Of a stretch of 64,000 nucleotides of DNA, positions 17,633-25,732 are shown in pieces. The notes below the pieces were generated by a model. The model was not told the DNA's origin. It ran no database searches and saw only the letters and a list, made by a program, of their open reading frames with translations. The DNA comes from Neobacillus piezotolerans (lineage in GTDB: Bacteria; Bacillota; Bacilli; Bacillales; Cytobacillaceae). Made by a program: the position numbers and the translations under genes. Numbering within the stretch: the first letter of the stretch is position 1; each line of letters begins with the position of its first letter. The stretch is from assembly GCF_003362805.1 (NCBI RefSeq), contig NZ_QNQT01000011.1:1-64000 (forward strand), written 5' to 3'.

Positions 17633-17828
17633 ATTTATCCACCTTTACATTTTTGCTTACTCTAGTGTACAGAATTGGGTAACCAAGGTCAATATAATGG
17701 AAAATCTGCCAATTGGCGATGTTGCTTCGCTAGACTCATTAAAATGGAGTCTTCTTCGCAATATTCAGGCACTGGCTCCTTTGGCTTCAGTCAACATGCC
17801 CTAGCCCTATTCCTAGACAATAGCGAAA

Positions 17829-17862
17829 GGCGGCAAAAGCAGTCCTCACCGCATTTGCCGCC
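17829..17862 (-). terminator. Hairpin after yhaX
   Basis: Stem GGCGGCAAAAGC / GCATTTGCCGCC immediately downstream of the yhaX stop. The T run on the minus strand is short (TTT), whereas a T-rich stretch follows on the plus strand, so its direction is uncertain. Confidence 0.6.
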
Positions 17863-17868
17863 CTTTTA

Positions 17869-18738
17869 TTATTTTTTTAGAATGTTCATTTTCTGCAAAA
17901 AGGCGATTGGATGCTGCCTTCTGAAATGCTCCCTTACCATATATGCGACGCCATGCTCGTTTTCTGTTCGGGTTACCCAGTCAGCCGCGCGTTTGACTTC
18001 GTACGGGGCATTTCCCATTGCTACCCCAAGCCCCGCGGCCTGGATATATGGAATGTCGTCCGCGCCGTCCCCAATAGCCACTACTTCCTTCAGGCTGATT
18101 CCAAGACGGTCACAAATGTAAATCAAGCCCGACAGTTTGGAGACGCCAGCCGGTACAATATCAAGCTTGCCCGGGGCGCTGCATGCCGCTTCTACCTCGT
18201 TAAACATGGATTCCACTGCTTTCCGCGCATCTTTTAGATCCTGTTCGGATTCGAAATAAGCTTCAATTTTGGGTGGGGCGACAGGCGTGTCGACCAATGA
18301 TTCGCTTAACTCGGAAACAAATTGGTGCGAATACGCAAGCGGGTCTCCGGAAGTAAAAATCGCTTTGGCCAGGAGATTATTATTCAATTGAAGCTTGTTC
18401 GCGAGCGAAAATTTCTCGTGGACAAGCCGGATTTGGCATTGAAAGCTTTCAAGCAACCGGACAATCTCATATGTTACGTCCTCGCTGATTCTTTTTACGA
18501 ATTCAGGTTTGTCATAGGCGGTGGATATATAAGCTCCGTGATGGGAGGCGAATAGCCCTTTTAGCTTCAGGGTGCGAGCGGCCTTTTTCGCGGAAGCGTA
18601 GTTACGTGAAGTTAGGAGGGTGATATAGACCCCTTTATCCTGGGCGTAACGGATTGCTTCCTTTGTGGTCTTATGAAGTTTCCCGCTGCTTTCGAGAAGC
18701 GTGCCGTCGATATTTAGAGCAAGCATTCGGTAAATCAT
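17869..18738 (-). CDS. yhaX: HAD-superfamily protein YhaX
   Basis: Cof/YhaX-type HAD protein with a C2 cap, 289 aa. HAD motif I reads LALNIDGTLL (about 6-15): the usual nucleophile, the first Asp of DxD, is Asn here. Motif II (LLTSR), motif III Lys (KLDIVPAGVSK) and motif IV (GDGADD) are present. The same substitution is, as I recall, shared by YhaX of B. subtilis, which would make this a family feature, not damage. Start at 18738 because AGGGGG precedes that ATG; the ATG at 18759 has none. Function unknown; B. subtilis yhaX is reported as stress- or sporulation-linked. Confidence 0.88.
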   Translation of the reverse strand: MIYRMLALNIDGTLLESSGKLHKTTKEAIRYAQDKGVYITLLTSRNYASAKKAARTLKLKGLFASHHGAYISTAYDKPEFVKRISEDVTYEIVRLLESFQCQIRLVHEKFSLANKLQLNNNLLAKAIFTSGDPLAYSHQFVSELSESLVDTPVAPPKIEAYFESEQDLKDARKAVESMFNEVEAACSAPGKLDIVPAGVSKLSGLIYICDRLGISLKEVVAIGDGADDIPYIQAAGLGVAMGNAPYEVKRAADWVTRTENEHGVAYMVREHFRRQHPIAFLQKMNILKK

Positions 18739-18834
18739 GGTGGTGCCCCCTGTCCTCATGGAATCATCCTTATTTCACTTGTATGAAACAAAGGTTTTTT
18801 ATAGAACAGGCATGCGGAAAAATATTCATAAACG

Positions 18835-18863
18835 AAAGCGCCAGCCCTTATGGGACTAGCGCC
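18835..18863 (-). terminator. Possible terminator of the 19-24 kb operon
   Basis: On the minus strand GGCGCTAGTCCC, a short loop and GGGCTGGCGC followed by TTTCGTTT form an imperfect hairpin 22 bp after the stop of the last gene of the cluster. Confidence 0.45.
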
Positions 18864-18884
18864 CAATGATATTCCGCAATACAG

Positions 18885-19397
18885 TTAACGGAGCCTCCCG
18901 AGCATGAACCCTCCATTAAAGTGGGTAGGTTCGTATGAAATCATGAAGGCTTTTGGGTAAAACGAGAGAATTAGTTTTTTTAACTTTTGCTCGTTCTTCC
19001 GCTTTGCGAGCACCTTCATTACCAGGCGTTTACCATCCTTCCCGTCAGCCACCCAAGAAGTGACGCCATACCCTTTCTCCCGAATTTTTGTGGGGACCGT
19101 TAAGTCGGACGAATCCACAATCACTTCCATGACAACATATCCGAGTGCCAGATAACCTTCAATCTTACTGCCTATAAATACCCCTAGGCCCCAGCCAAAG
19201 CAATAAGCCGCGATATTCAGGGGCTCATCGAGGTTATCAAGGACAATCGTTAAACCCATCAAGTAAATAAAAACCTCGCCCATTGATATGATGGACGCCA
19301 GTAACCTATATCCTTTGATGACAATCATCATCCTTAATGTAAATAAGGAAACATACAAAATATTAATTCCGATAATGGTGAGAATAATAGACGGCAT
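18885..19397 (-). CDS. YebE-like (UPF0316) membrane protein
   Basis: A 170-aa protein with three N-terminal hydrophobic segments (to about residue 85) followed by a soluble domain ending in YEPTHFNGGF, matching the UPF0316/YebE family (DUF5698 plus DUF2179). The C-terminal fold of this family is thought to bind small ligands; no function is established. The ATG at 19397 follows CGGGGTG; an in-frame GTG at 19406 lies inside that site. It starts only 17 bp after the M24 gene stops, so it is probably the last gene of the BCCT/hydrolase operon. Confidence 0.82.
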   Translation of the reverse strand: MPSIILTIIGINILYVSLFTLRMMIVIKGYRLLASIISMGEVFIYLMGLTIVLDNLDEPLNIAAYCFGWGLGVFIGSKIEGYLALGYVVMEVIVDSSDLTVPTKIREKGYGVTSWVADGKDGKRLVMKVLAKRKNEQKLKKLILSFYPKAFMISYEPTHFNGGFMLGRLR

Positions 19398-19414
19398 AGT
19401 GTTCACCCCGATTG

Positions 19415-20551
19415 TTAGTAAAAACGCAAATGTTCGATTTCCCTTGGGTGCCTGGTAATTGAATAGCTGCCCTTTTTTGTTAGTATGACAGTGTCTGAAT
19501 GCCTGTATCCCCCAAGGCCCGGAACGTAAATACCCGGTTCAATCGTGTAGACCATGCCCTCTTCAAGGATGAGGCCATTATCAAATCGCAAGTAAGGTTC
19601 TTCGTGCTCCGACAATCCCAATCCGTGGCCGGCGCGATGATTTACATATTCCCCATAACCGGCCTTATCAAAAATCCGGTACGTCGCGATATCCACTTCC
19701 TTCGCCGCAATCCCGGGCCGGATCATCTCCATTCCCACTCGCTGGGCTTCAATCGCGAGCTTTAGCAAATCCATTTGCTTTTCAGAAGGCTTCCCAACAA
19801 AAAAAGTTCGTTCATTTTCCGCCCTGTAACCATTGAACCATACCTGGCGGCTGTGAATGACAACATCGCCATCCTCGAATCTCCTTGTATTCGAATAAAG
19901 ATGCGGCATGGCACTCCGCTCAATTCCGGAGCATGTCCAATCCTCATACCCAATCAACTCTCCGGGGTAATCCCTTGTCGCAATTTCAAGCAAGTACGAA
20001 TCTCCAGCCGAATCGAATTCAAGCTCGCTAATACCAACCCGGGCGTGCTCCATCGACCTTCCGATTGCGTAATCCGAAAGTTGGCCGGCAATTTTAAGAA
20101 ACTCAATTTCATCGGCGTCTTTTATCGCCCGCATCGCGGTAATCTTTTGGCCGACATCCACCAGGGCAAAGCCGAATTCCTTCAAAAAAATATAGACAGA
20201 GGCTGGAAGGCTTGCAATTTCAATCCCGATCCTGGTCCCCCCGGGATATCTCTTTAATAACTTTGTTAAATGACCGAGATAGGAAATTTCCAAATCCTTT
20301 AGAGCAATCTGTTCATGGTACACATGGATTTTGTCCACATTCGCTTTTTCCGCCGCATGAAGTTCTTCAAGCCCCGGGATGATTAATTCGGTTTTTTCCT
20401 GGCCAATCGCTGTTACAATCGGCCGTGAATAGCTGATTGCCCGAAATCCGCATAAATAGTACTGATTATCCGGTTCCCAGATGAGACTTAGGCTGATTCC
20501 CTCTTCCTCCATATATGCCCTCAATCTTTTGACTCTTAAATCCAGCCTCAT
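19415..20551 (-). CDS. M24-family hydrolase of the creatinase/ectoine hydrolase type
   Basis: A 378-aa protein with a creatinase N-terminal domain and a pita-bread M24 catalytic domain. The peptidase metal site is mostly gone: the two Asp positions around residue 245 read VIHSRQ and GYRAENERTF, and the last Glu is Ser in YRHSDT. The GHGLGLSEHEEP and IEPGIY motifs remain. A His in PHLYSNTRR aligns with the catalytic His of creatinase, and ENERTF resembles the creatinase ERT motif. This argues for metal-independent C-N bond hydrolysis of a small compound, not dipeptides. Start at 20551 behind GGAGGAG. Its neighbours are a CocE-type hydrolase and a BCCT importer. Confidence 0.85.
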   Translation of the reverse strand: MRLDLRVKRLRAYMEEEGISLSLIWEPDNQYYLCGFRAISYSRPIVTAIGQEKTELIIPGLEELHAAEKANVDKIHVYHEQIALKDLEISYLGHLTKLLKRYPGGTRIGIEIASLPASVYIFLKEFGFALVDVGQKITAMRAIKDADEIEFLKIAGQLSDYAIGRSMEHARVGISELEFDSAGDSYLLEIATRDYPGELIGYEDWTCSGIERSAMPHLYSNTRRFEDGDVVIHSRQVWFNGYRAENERTFFVGKPSEKQMDLLKLAIEAQRVGMEMIRPGIAAKEVDIATYRIFDKAGYGEYVNHRAGHGLGLSEHEEPYLRFDNGLILEEGMVYTIEPGIYVPGLGGYRHSDTVILTKKGSYSITRHPREIEHLRFY

Positions 20552-20626
20552 TAAAACTCCTCCGCCATTGAAACTACCGGTAATCAAAACCGGCAGTCCA
20601 TAGTTCTATAACACAATACGGCCTTC

Positions 20627-22678
20627 TTAAACCAAATCACGCGGAATCGCGGTTTTCCAAGTCTTAGTAAACACCTGCTCCTTGCCTTCAAAGGCTGTAA
20701 GCTCGTTCATTAGATAAAAGTGCCCCTCATCCGCGGACATGACGCTTACACTCTTAAGGCTTGTCTGCCAATCTCCGCGGCCGACGTCAAGTGTCCATTC
20801 ACAGCGTACTTCCGCGGAAAGCGGATCGTTTTCTTTTATTGTATAAATGTTCCGGTTCGTGCTCCCATATTCAAGTCCGTTATGCGGCAGGCGGCGAGCA
20901 CCCTCATCGGAATAGTCGTCGAGAACCCAGACGCCGTTGATCAAATCATTATGGACTTTCCGGCTCCTGCTTTCAACCCTTAAAATTTCCCGTTCCGCGA
21001 CCGCGGCGGTTTCAGGCGGCCCGAATTCTGGAAGCGACCCATCAAGTTCGCACGGCCGCCTTACCGGCAGAACTAGTTTCGTATTTTCTCCAGGAAATAC
21101 AGTCAAAGTGGCAGGCTCTGGTGAAGGCCATGCGTGCGGCCAATAGGTTGGCGATAAAGCTATACGCCAGCGGTGCCCTACGGGGAGAACATGGCCGATC
21201 GCGTTTAGGCGCACCTTTACCTTATACCTTTCTCCCGGTACAAGAGCGGACGGAAATTCATGGCTTTCTCTGTGGGTTAAATTAAGCATCCCCCAGCTAA
21301 CCAAGGTAGATTCGCCCGTCGGGGATACATCACACAGCCTTACCGCGAGCAGCGCATAAGGCTTATCTGAAGAAAGCTCCACCTCAACTTCTGGAAAACC
21401 GAGGATCTCCATCGGCTCTTTTAGTGGTTCCGAACTAAAACAACTTGACAACCCGTCTTCAAGCCTCTGGTCGGAAGCAAGGTCTCCAGGCTGGCCAAAC
21501 GGACACCAGACGCCTGCATAGAGGCCGTGCTGCTGAACGCTTGAAACAATAGCTTCTTGAGCTTTTTCCGGGACGGATGCACTCAAGCCGTCTCCTGCAA
21601 GCCAGAATTCACTTGGCTTGCTGTTTTCCGATGGCCAGGAATCTTCCGCCACCCAGCGGCCGGGGCGTTCGTCATAATCAACCTGCGGCAGAACGCTCTC
21701 CTGCATCCAGGCTCTTAGCATAGGTTCCTCCATAATGCCGGTGTTAATCCCTTTCAGCCAGTGGTCCCACCAGCGGATACATTCCTGCAGAAAGCCGATG
21801 GCGGGGCCAGGCACCGCGACTTCCGGATATTCATGCGCCCAAGGGCCAATCAAGCCCTTCCTTGGGCCGGGAAGCCCTTCAAGGAGCCTGAAAATCGCAT
21901 TCGTATACCCATCGGCCCAGCCGCCGACAGCGAATACCGGGATAGTAATATCAGAATAATCCTCACAGACGGAGCCATGCTTCCAATAAGCGTCCCGGCG
22001 TTGATGAAGCATCCATTCCTCGACAAATGGAGGGGTTTTTTCAAGCCGTTCAAGCCAGGACTCGCGCCATGCTTCACCGACAATCGCCGGATCCGCCGGA
22101 CGCCCATTGTAGACAAGCATCGTCGAAGCCCACCAAAGCATATCCGAGGCGAGCACAGCACCGCCCATATAGTGGACATCATCCGCATAGCGGTCATCCG
22201 TGGAACAAAGGGTGATGATCGCCTTGAGTGATGGATGGCGCCTTGCCGCGACCTGGAGGCCATTGAAACCTCCCCATGACTTGCCGATCATGCCAACAGA
22301 GCCTGTGGACCATGGCTGTTCGGCAATCCAGCTTAGGACCTCAAGGGCGTCATCCTGCTCTTGGGGCAAATATTCGTCATACAGAATGCCATCAGAATCA
22401 CCGGAACCACGCATATCCACACGGATGCTCGCATAGCCATGGCCGGCGAAGTACGGGTGGCGGATGGAATCCCTTAACGCCGTAAAGTCATTCTTCCGAT
22501 ATGGGATGTATTCAAGTATCGCCGGCACAGGATTTTGCTCCGCATCCTCCGGCAGCCAGATACGCGCTGAAAGGCGCGTCCCATCGGACATCGAAATCCA
22601 AACATGTTCGATTTCGCGGATGTTCCGCGGAAAATCTGTTTTGATTGATAATTGTGAATCGCGTACGTTAAAAACCAT
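20627..22678 (-). CDS. CocE/NonD family serine hydrolase
   Basis: A 683-aa alpha/beta hydrolase of the X-Pro dipeptidyl-peptidase/cocaine esterase family. The nucleophile Ser lies in GMIGKSWGG (about residue 140), the Asp in GGWADGY (about 265) and the His in GPWAHEYP (about 295). The C-terminal third is the family jelly-roll domain. Such enzymes hydrolyse esters or amides of small molecules; no signal peptide is seen, so it is cytoplasmic. The start at 22678 follows GGAGGGG; the upstream ATG at 22723 has no ribosome binding site. It lies between the BCCT transporter and the creatinase-like protein. Confidence 0.88.
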   Translation of the reverse strand: MVFNVRDSQLSIKTDFPRNIREIEHVWISMSDGTRLSARIWLPEDAEQNPVPAILEYIPYRKNDFTALRDSIRHPYFAGHGYASIRVDMRGSGDSDGILYDEYLPQEQDDALEVLSWIAEQPWSTGSVGMIGKSWGGFNGLQVAARRHPSLKAIITLCSTDDRYADDVHYMGGAVLASDMLWWASTMLVYNGRPADPAIVGEAWRESWLERLEKTPPFVEEWMLHQRRDAYWKHGSVCEDYSDITIPVFAVGGWADGYTNAIFRLLEGLPGPRKGLIGPWAHEYPEVAVPGPAIGFLQECIRWWDHWLKGINTGIMEEPMLRAWMQESVLPQVDYDERPGRWVAEDSWPSENSKPSEFWLAGDGLSASVPEKAQEAIVSSVQQHGLYAGVWCPFGQPGDLASDQRLEDGLSSCFSSEPLKEPMEILGFPEVEVELSSDKPYALLAVRLCDVSPTGESTLVSWGMLNLTHRESHEFPSALVPGERYKVKVRLNAIGHVLPVGHRWRIALSPTYWPHAWPSPEPATLTVFPGENTKLVLPVRRPCELDGSLPEFGPPETAAVAEREILRVESRSRKVHNDLINGVWVLDDYSDEGARRLPHNGLEYGSTNRNIYTIKENDPLSAEVRCEWTLDVGRGDWQTSLKSVSVMSADEGHFYLMNELTAFEGKEQVFTKTWKTAIPRDLV

Positions 22679-22730
22679 TTGTTCCCCTCCAAATATTTCA
22701 ATAGTATGTAGCTTGTCGGTCACATGAAAG

Positions 22731-22768
22731 GGGGCACGGCGGACATTGACTGCCCTCCGCGCCCTTTT
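22731..22768 (-). terminator. Hairpin between the BCCT transporter and the CocE-type gene
   Basis: On the minus strand GGGCGCGGAGG pairs with CCGCCGTGCCC (one mismatch, one G-T pair) and CCTTT follows. It could partly terminate the transporter transcript and lower expression of the downstream hydrolases. Confidence 0.5.
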
Positions 22769-22787
22769 CTAGAAATGTCCCTGCTGA

Positions 22788-24341
22788 TTAACAGGCTTTA
22801 TCCTGCTTTTTTTCGAGATTAATATCTTCCCCGCTGGAAGTCGGTGTCCCGTAATCCTGCTTGAGCCATTTTAAAAGTGATACTGTTAGCAGCAGATAAA
22901 TAAGGATAACCGGTACCGAGACGATGACGGAGGATGTTTGAATGACCTTCAAGCCCCCGATCATCAGCAAAGCAACCGCCATGACAGCGAGGATTCCACC
23001 CCAAAGCAGGCGATGCCAGCGCGCGGGTTCCTGCTGGCCGACCAATTCCTTAGTGGCGATCGCCGACAAAATATAGGTTGCCGAGTCGAGAGATGTAGCA
23101 AGAAAAATAAATCCTAAAACAACGAAAAAGATTATGACGAGCTTGCTGAGCGGGAGTGTTTTCAGCACCTCGACTATTGCCGCAGGCCCGCCCTTGTCCT
23201 CAAGGATTTGAGAGATAGGAAGGATGTCATTCAGCTGGAGATGCATCGCATATCCGCCAAATACTGCGAAATACAGCCAGCTTCCCAGCGATCCCCAAAG
23301 CAGGACATAGCTGATTAGTTCCCTTATCGTCCTGCCTTTTGAAATACGAGCTACAAATAGGCCCATGAATGGCGCAGTGGCGGCAAACCATGCCCAGTAA
23401 AAGACTGTCCACGCCTGCGGAAATCCTCCTTTTGAAATGGGATCCGTGTAAAAGCTCATTTTGACAATATTCTGGAGCATCATACCGAAGCTGTTTGTAA
23501 AGTAAGAGAGAATGAATAATGTGGGGCCCGCTAATAAAACGAAAATCGCAAGCGCCAAGGCGAGATAAACGTTGATGTCGCTCAGTTTCCTGATTCCTTT
23601 ATAAAGTCCCATATAAGCACTTGAGCAGTAAATGACTGTCCAAATCGCAATGATGATAACACTTAGCATAAGTGATTGCTTAAGTCCAAGGATTTCTCCA
23701 ATTACAGCGGAAATCATCGGGACCCCAAGCCCAAGGGATGTACCAAGCCCACCGACCAGGCTCCAGATGACCAGGATGTCGATGACTTTTCCTGCCCATC
23801 CATCGGCATGCTTTCCTAAAACCCCACGGCAAGCAGTGCTGATTTTCAAAGAGGCATGCTTTTTCACAAAAAAAGAATAGGCAATCGTGACGGTCGGCAG
23901 GGCATAAAGCGACCAGGCGGAAATGCCCCAATGGAACATCCCGTATGCAACAGCCCATTCCGCCGCTTCGGCCGAATTCGGCTTAATTCCAAATGGAGGA
24001 CCCGTATAATAGTAGATTGGTTCCATAATGGACCAGAACATGATGCTTGTCCCCATGCCTGCGCAAAAAAGCATCGATCCCCAACTGAAGTTGGAAAACT
24101 CAGGTTTTCCTTCCCCGAGCTTGACGTTTCCATATTTTCCAAAAATCAACCAGACAAGCAGTACAAACAGCCCGGCAGTTAATAATTGAAACGCCCAGTC
24201 GAGTTTAAATGTAATTGACGTCATTAAATTATTCAGGACCGGCTCGGCTGATTCCCTGTTTAAAACGAGCAAGAGTGTTGCGGCGACGATAACGATTAAT
24301 GATGACCAAAATACAATCGGATCAATTTTTACCTTCCCCAT
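22788..24341 (-). CDS. BCCT family transporter
   Basis: Secondary transporter of the betaine/carnitine/choline family, 517 aa with about twelve transmembrane segments. The BCCT tryptophan motif is at HWGISAWSLYAL (about 145) and the family signature FYWAWFAATAPFMG followed by RISKGRTIRE is near residue 310. The family imports compatible solutes and trimethylammonium compounds with Na+ or H+, or by exchange. The start at 24341 follows AAAGAGGTG. The C-terminal tail is short, without the long osmosensory tail of BetP. It is the first gene of a minus-strand operon with two hydrolases, divergent from a TetR regulator, which suggests uptake for catabolism. Confidence 0.93.
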   Translation of the reverse strand: MGKVKIDPIVFWSSLIVIVAATLLLVLNRESAEPVLNNLMTSITFKLDWAFQLLTAGLFVLLVWLIFGKYGNVKLGEGKPEFSNFSWGSMLFCAGMGTSIMFWSIMEPIYYYTGPPFGIKPNSAEAAEWAVAYGMFHWGISAWSLYALPTVTIAYSFFVKKHASLKISTACRGVLGKHADGWAGKVIDILVIWSLVGGLGTSLGLGVPMISAVIGEILGLKQSLMLSVIIIAIWTVIYCSSAYMGLYKGIRKLSDINVYLALALAIFVLLAGPTLFILSYFTNSFGMMLQNIVKMSFYTDPISKGGFPQAWTVFYWAWFAATAPFMGLFVARISKGRTIRELISYVLLWGSLGSWLYFAVFGGYAMHLQLNDILPISQILEDKGGPAAIVEVLKTLPLSKLVIIFFVVLGFIFLATSLDSATYILSAIATKELVGQQEPARWHRLLWGGILAVMAVALLMIGGLKVIQTSSVIVSVPVILIYLLLTVSLLKWLKQDYGTPTSSGEDINLEKKQDKAC

Positions 24342-24422
24342 TTGTTTCACCTCTTTTTAGTTTTAAATTTCCAACAAAATAATTTCCAAATGCCTCCATC
24401 CATGATAAGATTGATTAGAAAA

Positions 24423-24434
24423 TAATCATGATTA
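24423..24434. promoter_or_regulatory. Candidate operator palindrome
   Basis: TAATCATGATTA is a perfect 12-bp palindrome in the 190-bp spacer between the divergent BCCT and tetR genes. It is flanked by further ATTA/TAAT half-sites (GATTAGAAAATAATC just before it). This is a plausible site for the adjacent TetR-type regulator. Confidence 0.4.
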
Positions 24435-24531
24435 CTTTTTAGAGTACGATTATATTAACACATAAATTTAAAAGAATACAAATATTCTAAAAACGGTTTA
24501 TACTATTTTCATAAATACTAGGAGGTTTGGC

Positions 24532-25233
24532 GTGGATAAGAAGAAAATCCAAATGAGCCGGATGTGGAAATATTTCGTAGAGGCGACAGCAGAGATTATT
24601 GAAGAAGAAGGCATAGATAAAGTAACAATCAGGAAGGTCGCCGACAAGGCCGGCTACAACAGCGCGACCATTTATAATTATTTTTCGGAAATCTCGCATT
24701 TAATCTTTTTCGCGTCCATGAAATTCCTTAAGCCGTATACCGACGAGGTTCCTCTCTATATGGAGAAAGGGGCCAATCCGCTTGAAAAGTACTTGCTGGC
24801 GTGGGAATGCTTTTGCAAGCACTCTTTCCGGAACCCGCAAATTTTCCATGCCGTTTTCATTATGGACCTTGGCGGCCAACCGGAGAAATTGCTTCAGCGG
24901 TATTATGAACTTTATCCAAATGAATTGATTAAAATCCCGGAAGATTTGAAACCGATCCTGTTTGAACGGAATATGAGCAAGAGGGGAAGATCGTATCTGG
25001 AAGCAGCGCTCAGGGAAGGGTACATACAGGATGAGAACGTCGATGCAATCAATGAAATGACGATTCTCGTCTGGCAGGGGATGCTCACAAATACCCTTAA
25101 CAATCGGCGGGACTACGAGCCTGATGAAGCGATGCGAATTACAATGAACTATCTTTCCGAAATTGTCAGGAATGAACGGGTTTTCGACTTCAAGGGCAAT
25201 AAATACAGCTTGGCTGAAAACAGGCAGCCTTAA
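24532..25233 (+). CDS. TetR/AcrR family regulator
   Basis: A 233-aa TetR-type repressor. The N-terminal helix-turn-helix reads IEEEGIDKVTIRKVADKAGYNSATIYNYF (described as about residues 20-48), followed by a helical ligand-binding domain. The start is GTG with AGGAGG six bases upstream. It is divergent from the BCCT transporter and is the obvious candidate regulator of the BCCT-CocE-M24 operon, with a palindrome in the shared spacer. The inducer is unknown. Confidence 0.9.
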   Translation: MDKKKIQMSRMWKYFVEATAEIIEEEGIDKVTIRKVADKAGYNSATIYNYFSEISHLIFFASMKFLKPYTDEVPLYMEKGANPLEKYLLAWECFCKHSFRNPQIFHAVFIMDLGGQPEKLLQRYYELYPNELIKIPEDLKPILFERNMSKRGRSYLEAALREGYIQDENVDAINEMTILVWQGMLTNTLNNRRDYEPDEAMRITMNYLSEIVRNERVFDFKGNKYSLAENRQP

Positions 25234-25238
25234 AAAAG

Positions 25239-25275
25239 AAAAACATCCCGGCAAACATTGTTTGCCGGGATGGTC
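25239..25275. terminator. Bidirectional terminator between tetR and yheA
   Basis: A 13-bp perfect stem (CATCCCGGCAAAC / GTTTGCCGGGATG). A strong T run follows on the minus strand and a weaker one on the plus strand. It serves the converging tetR and yheA genes. Confidence 0.88.
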
Positions 25276-25279
25276 TTGT

Positions 25280-25636
25280 TTATCTGCCAGTTGGATTTCC
25301 GTACAATTCTTCAAGCGGCTTCATAATGAGTTGGTTCAACTCGCCAATGACCATCCCCATCCTTTGTTCCGCTTCCATCAGTTTGGAAATGGTGGGATGC
25401 TGCTGGACAAGGGCAACCGATTTTTGCGCCTGGTCAACTTCTTCATGGCTGATTTCCTGGCCCATCATCTGCTTTTGCTGAAGGTTCATTTGGATATTCC
25501 GGAAGTTTTCGAACATCCTCCGTGCCGAGTCATCGGCATTCACCGCATCATACACCTGCTTTAGCCTTCTGAATTCATCGCTCTGCCTGATCGCTTTTTC
25601 AAGTTCATAGGCCGCATCATATAAATTTACTGCCAT
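25280..25636 (-). CDS. yheA: YlbF/YmcA family protein YheA
   Basis: A 118-aa helical protein of the YlbF/YmcA (UPF0342) family, nearly colinear with B. subtilis YheA (117 aa), with the conserved block RMFENFRNIQ and C-terminal IMKPLEELYG. YlbF and YmcA belong to the Y-complex that acts with RNase Y; the role of YheA itself is not known. AAGGGAG precedes the ATG. Just upstream on the same strand is yheB. Confidence 0.93.
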   Translation of the reverse strand: MAVNLYDAAYELEKAIRQSDEFRRLKQVYDAVNADDSARRMFENFRNIQMNLQQKQMMGQEISHEEVDQAQKSVALVQQHPTISKLMEAEQRMGMVIGELNQLIMKPLEELYGNPTGR

Positions 25637-25732
25637 GGTAACACTCCCTTATTCAATGTGGCATTCCTGTCCACTATACCAAACAGGGCGCGTGAAGGAA
25701 ATGCCCCGCGAAATACGCCATAACGGTATATC

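Noticed and set aside
24700-25314. 204-codon frame antisense to the TetR gene
   Set aside because: It starts inside the yheA coding region and crosses the bidirectional terminator; the TetR protein has clear motifs.
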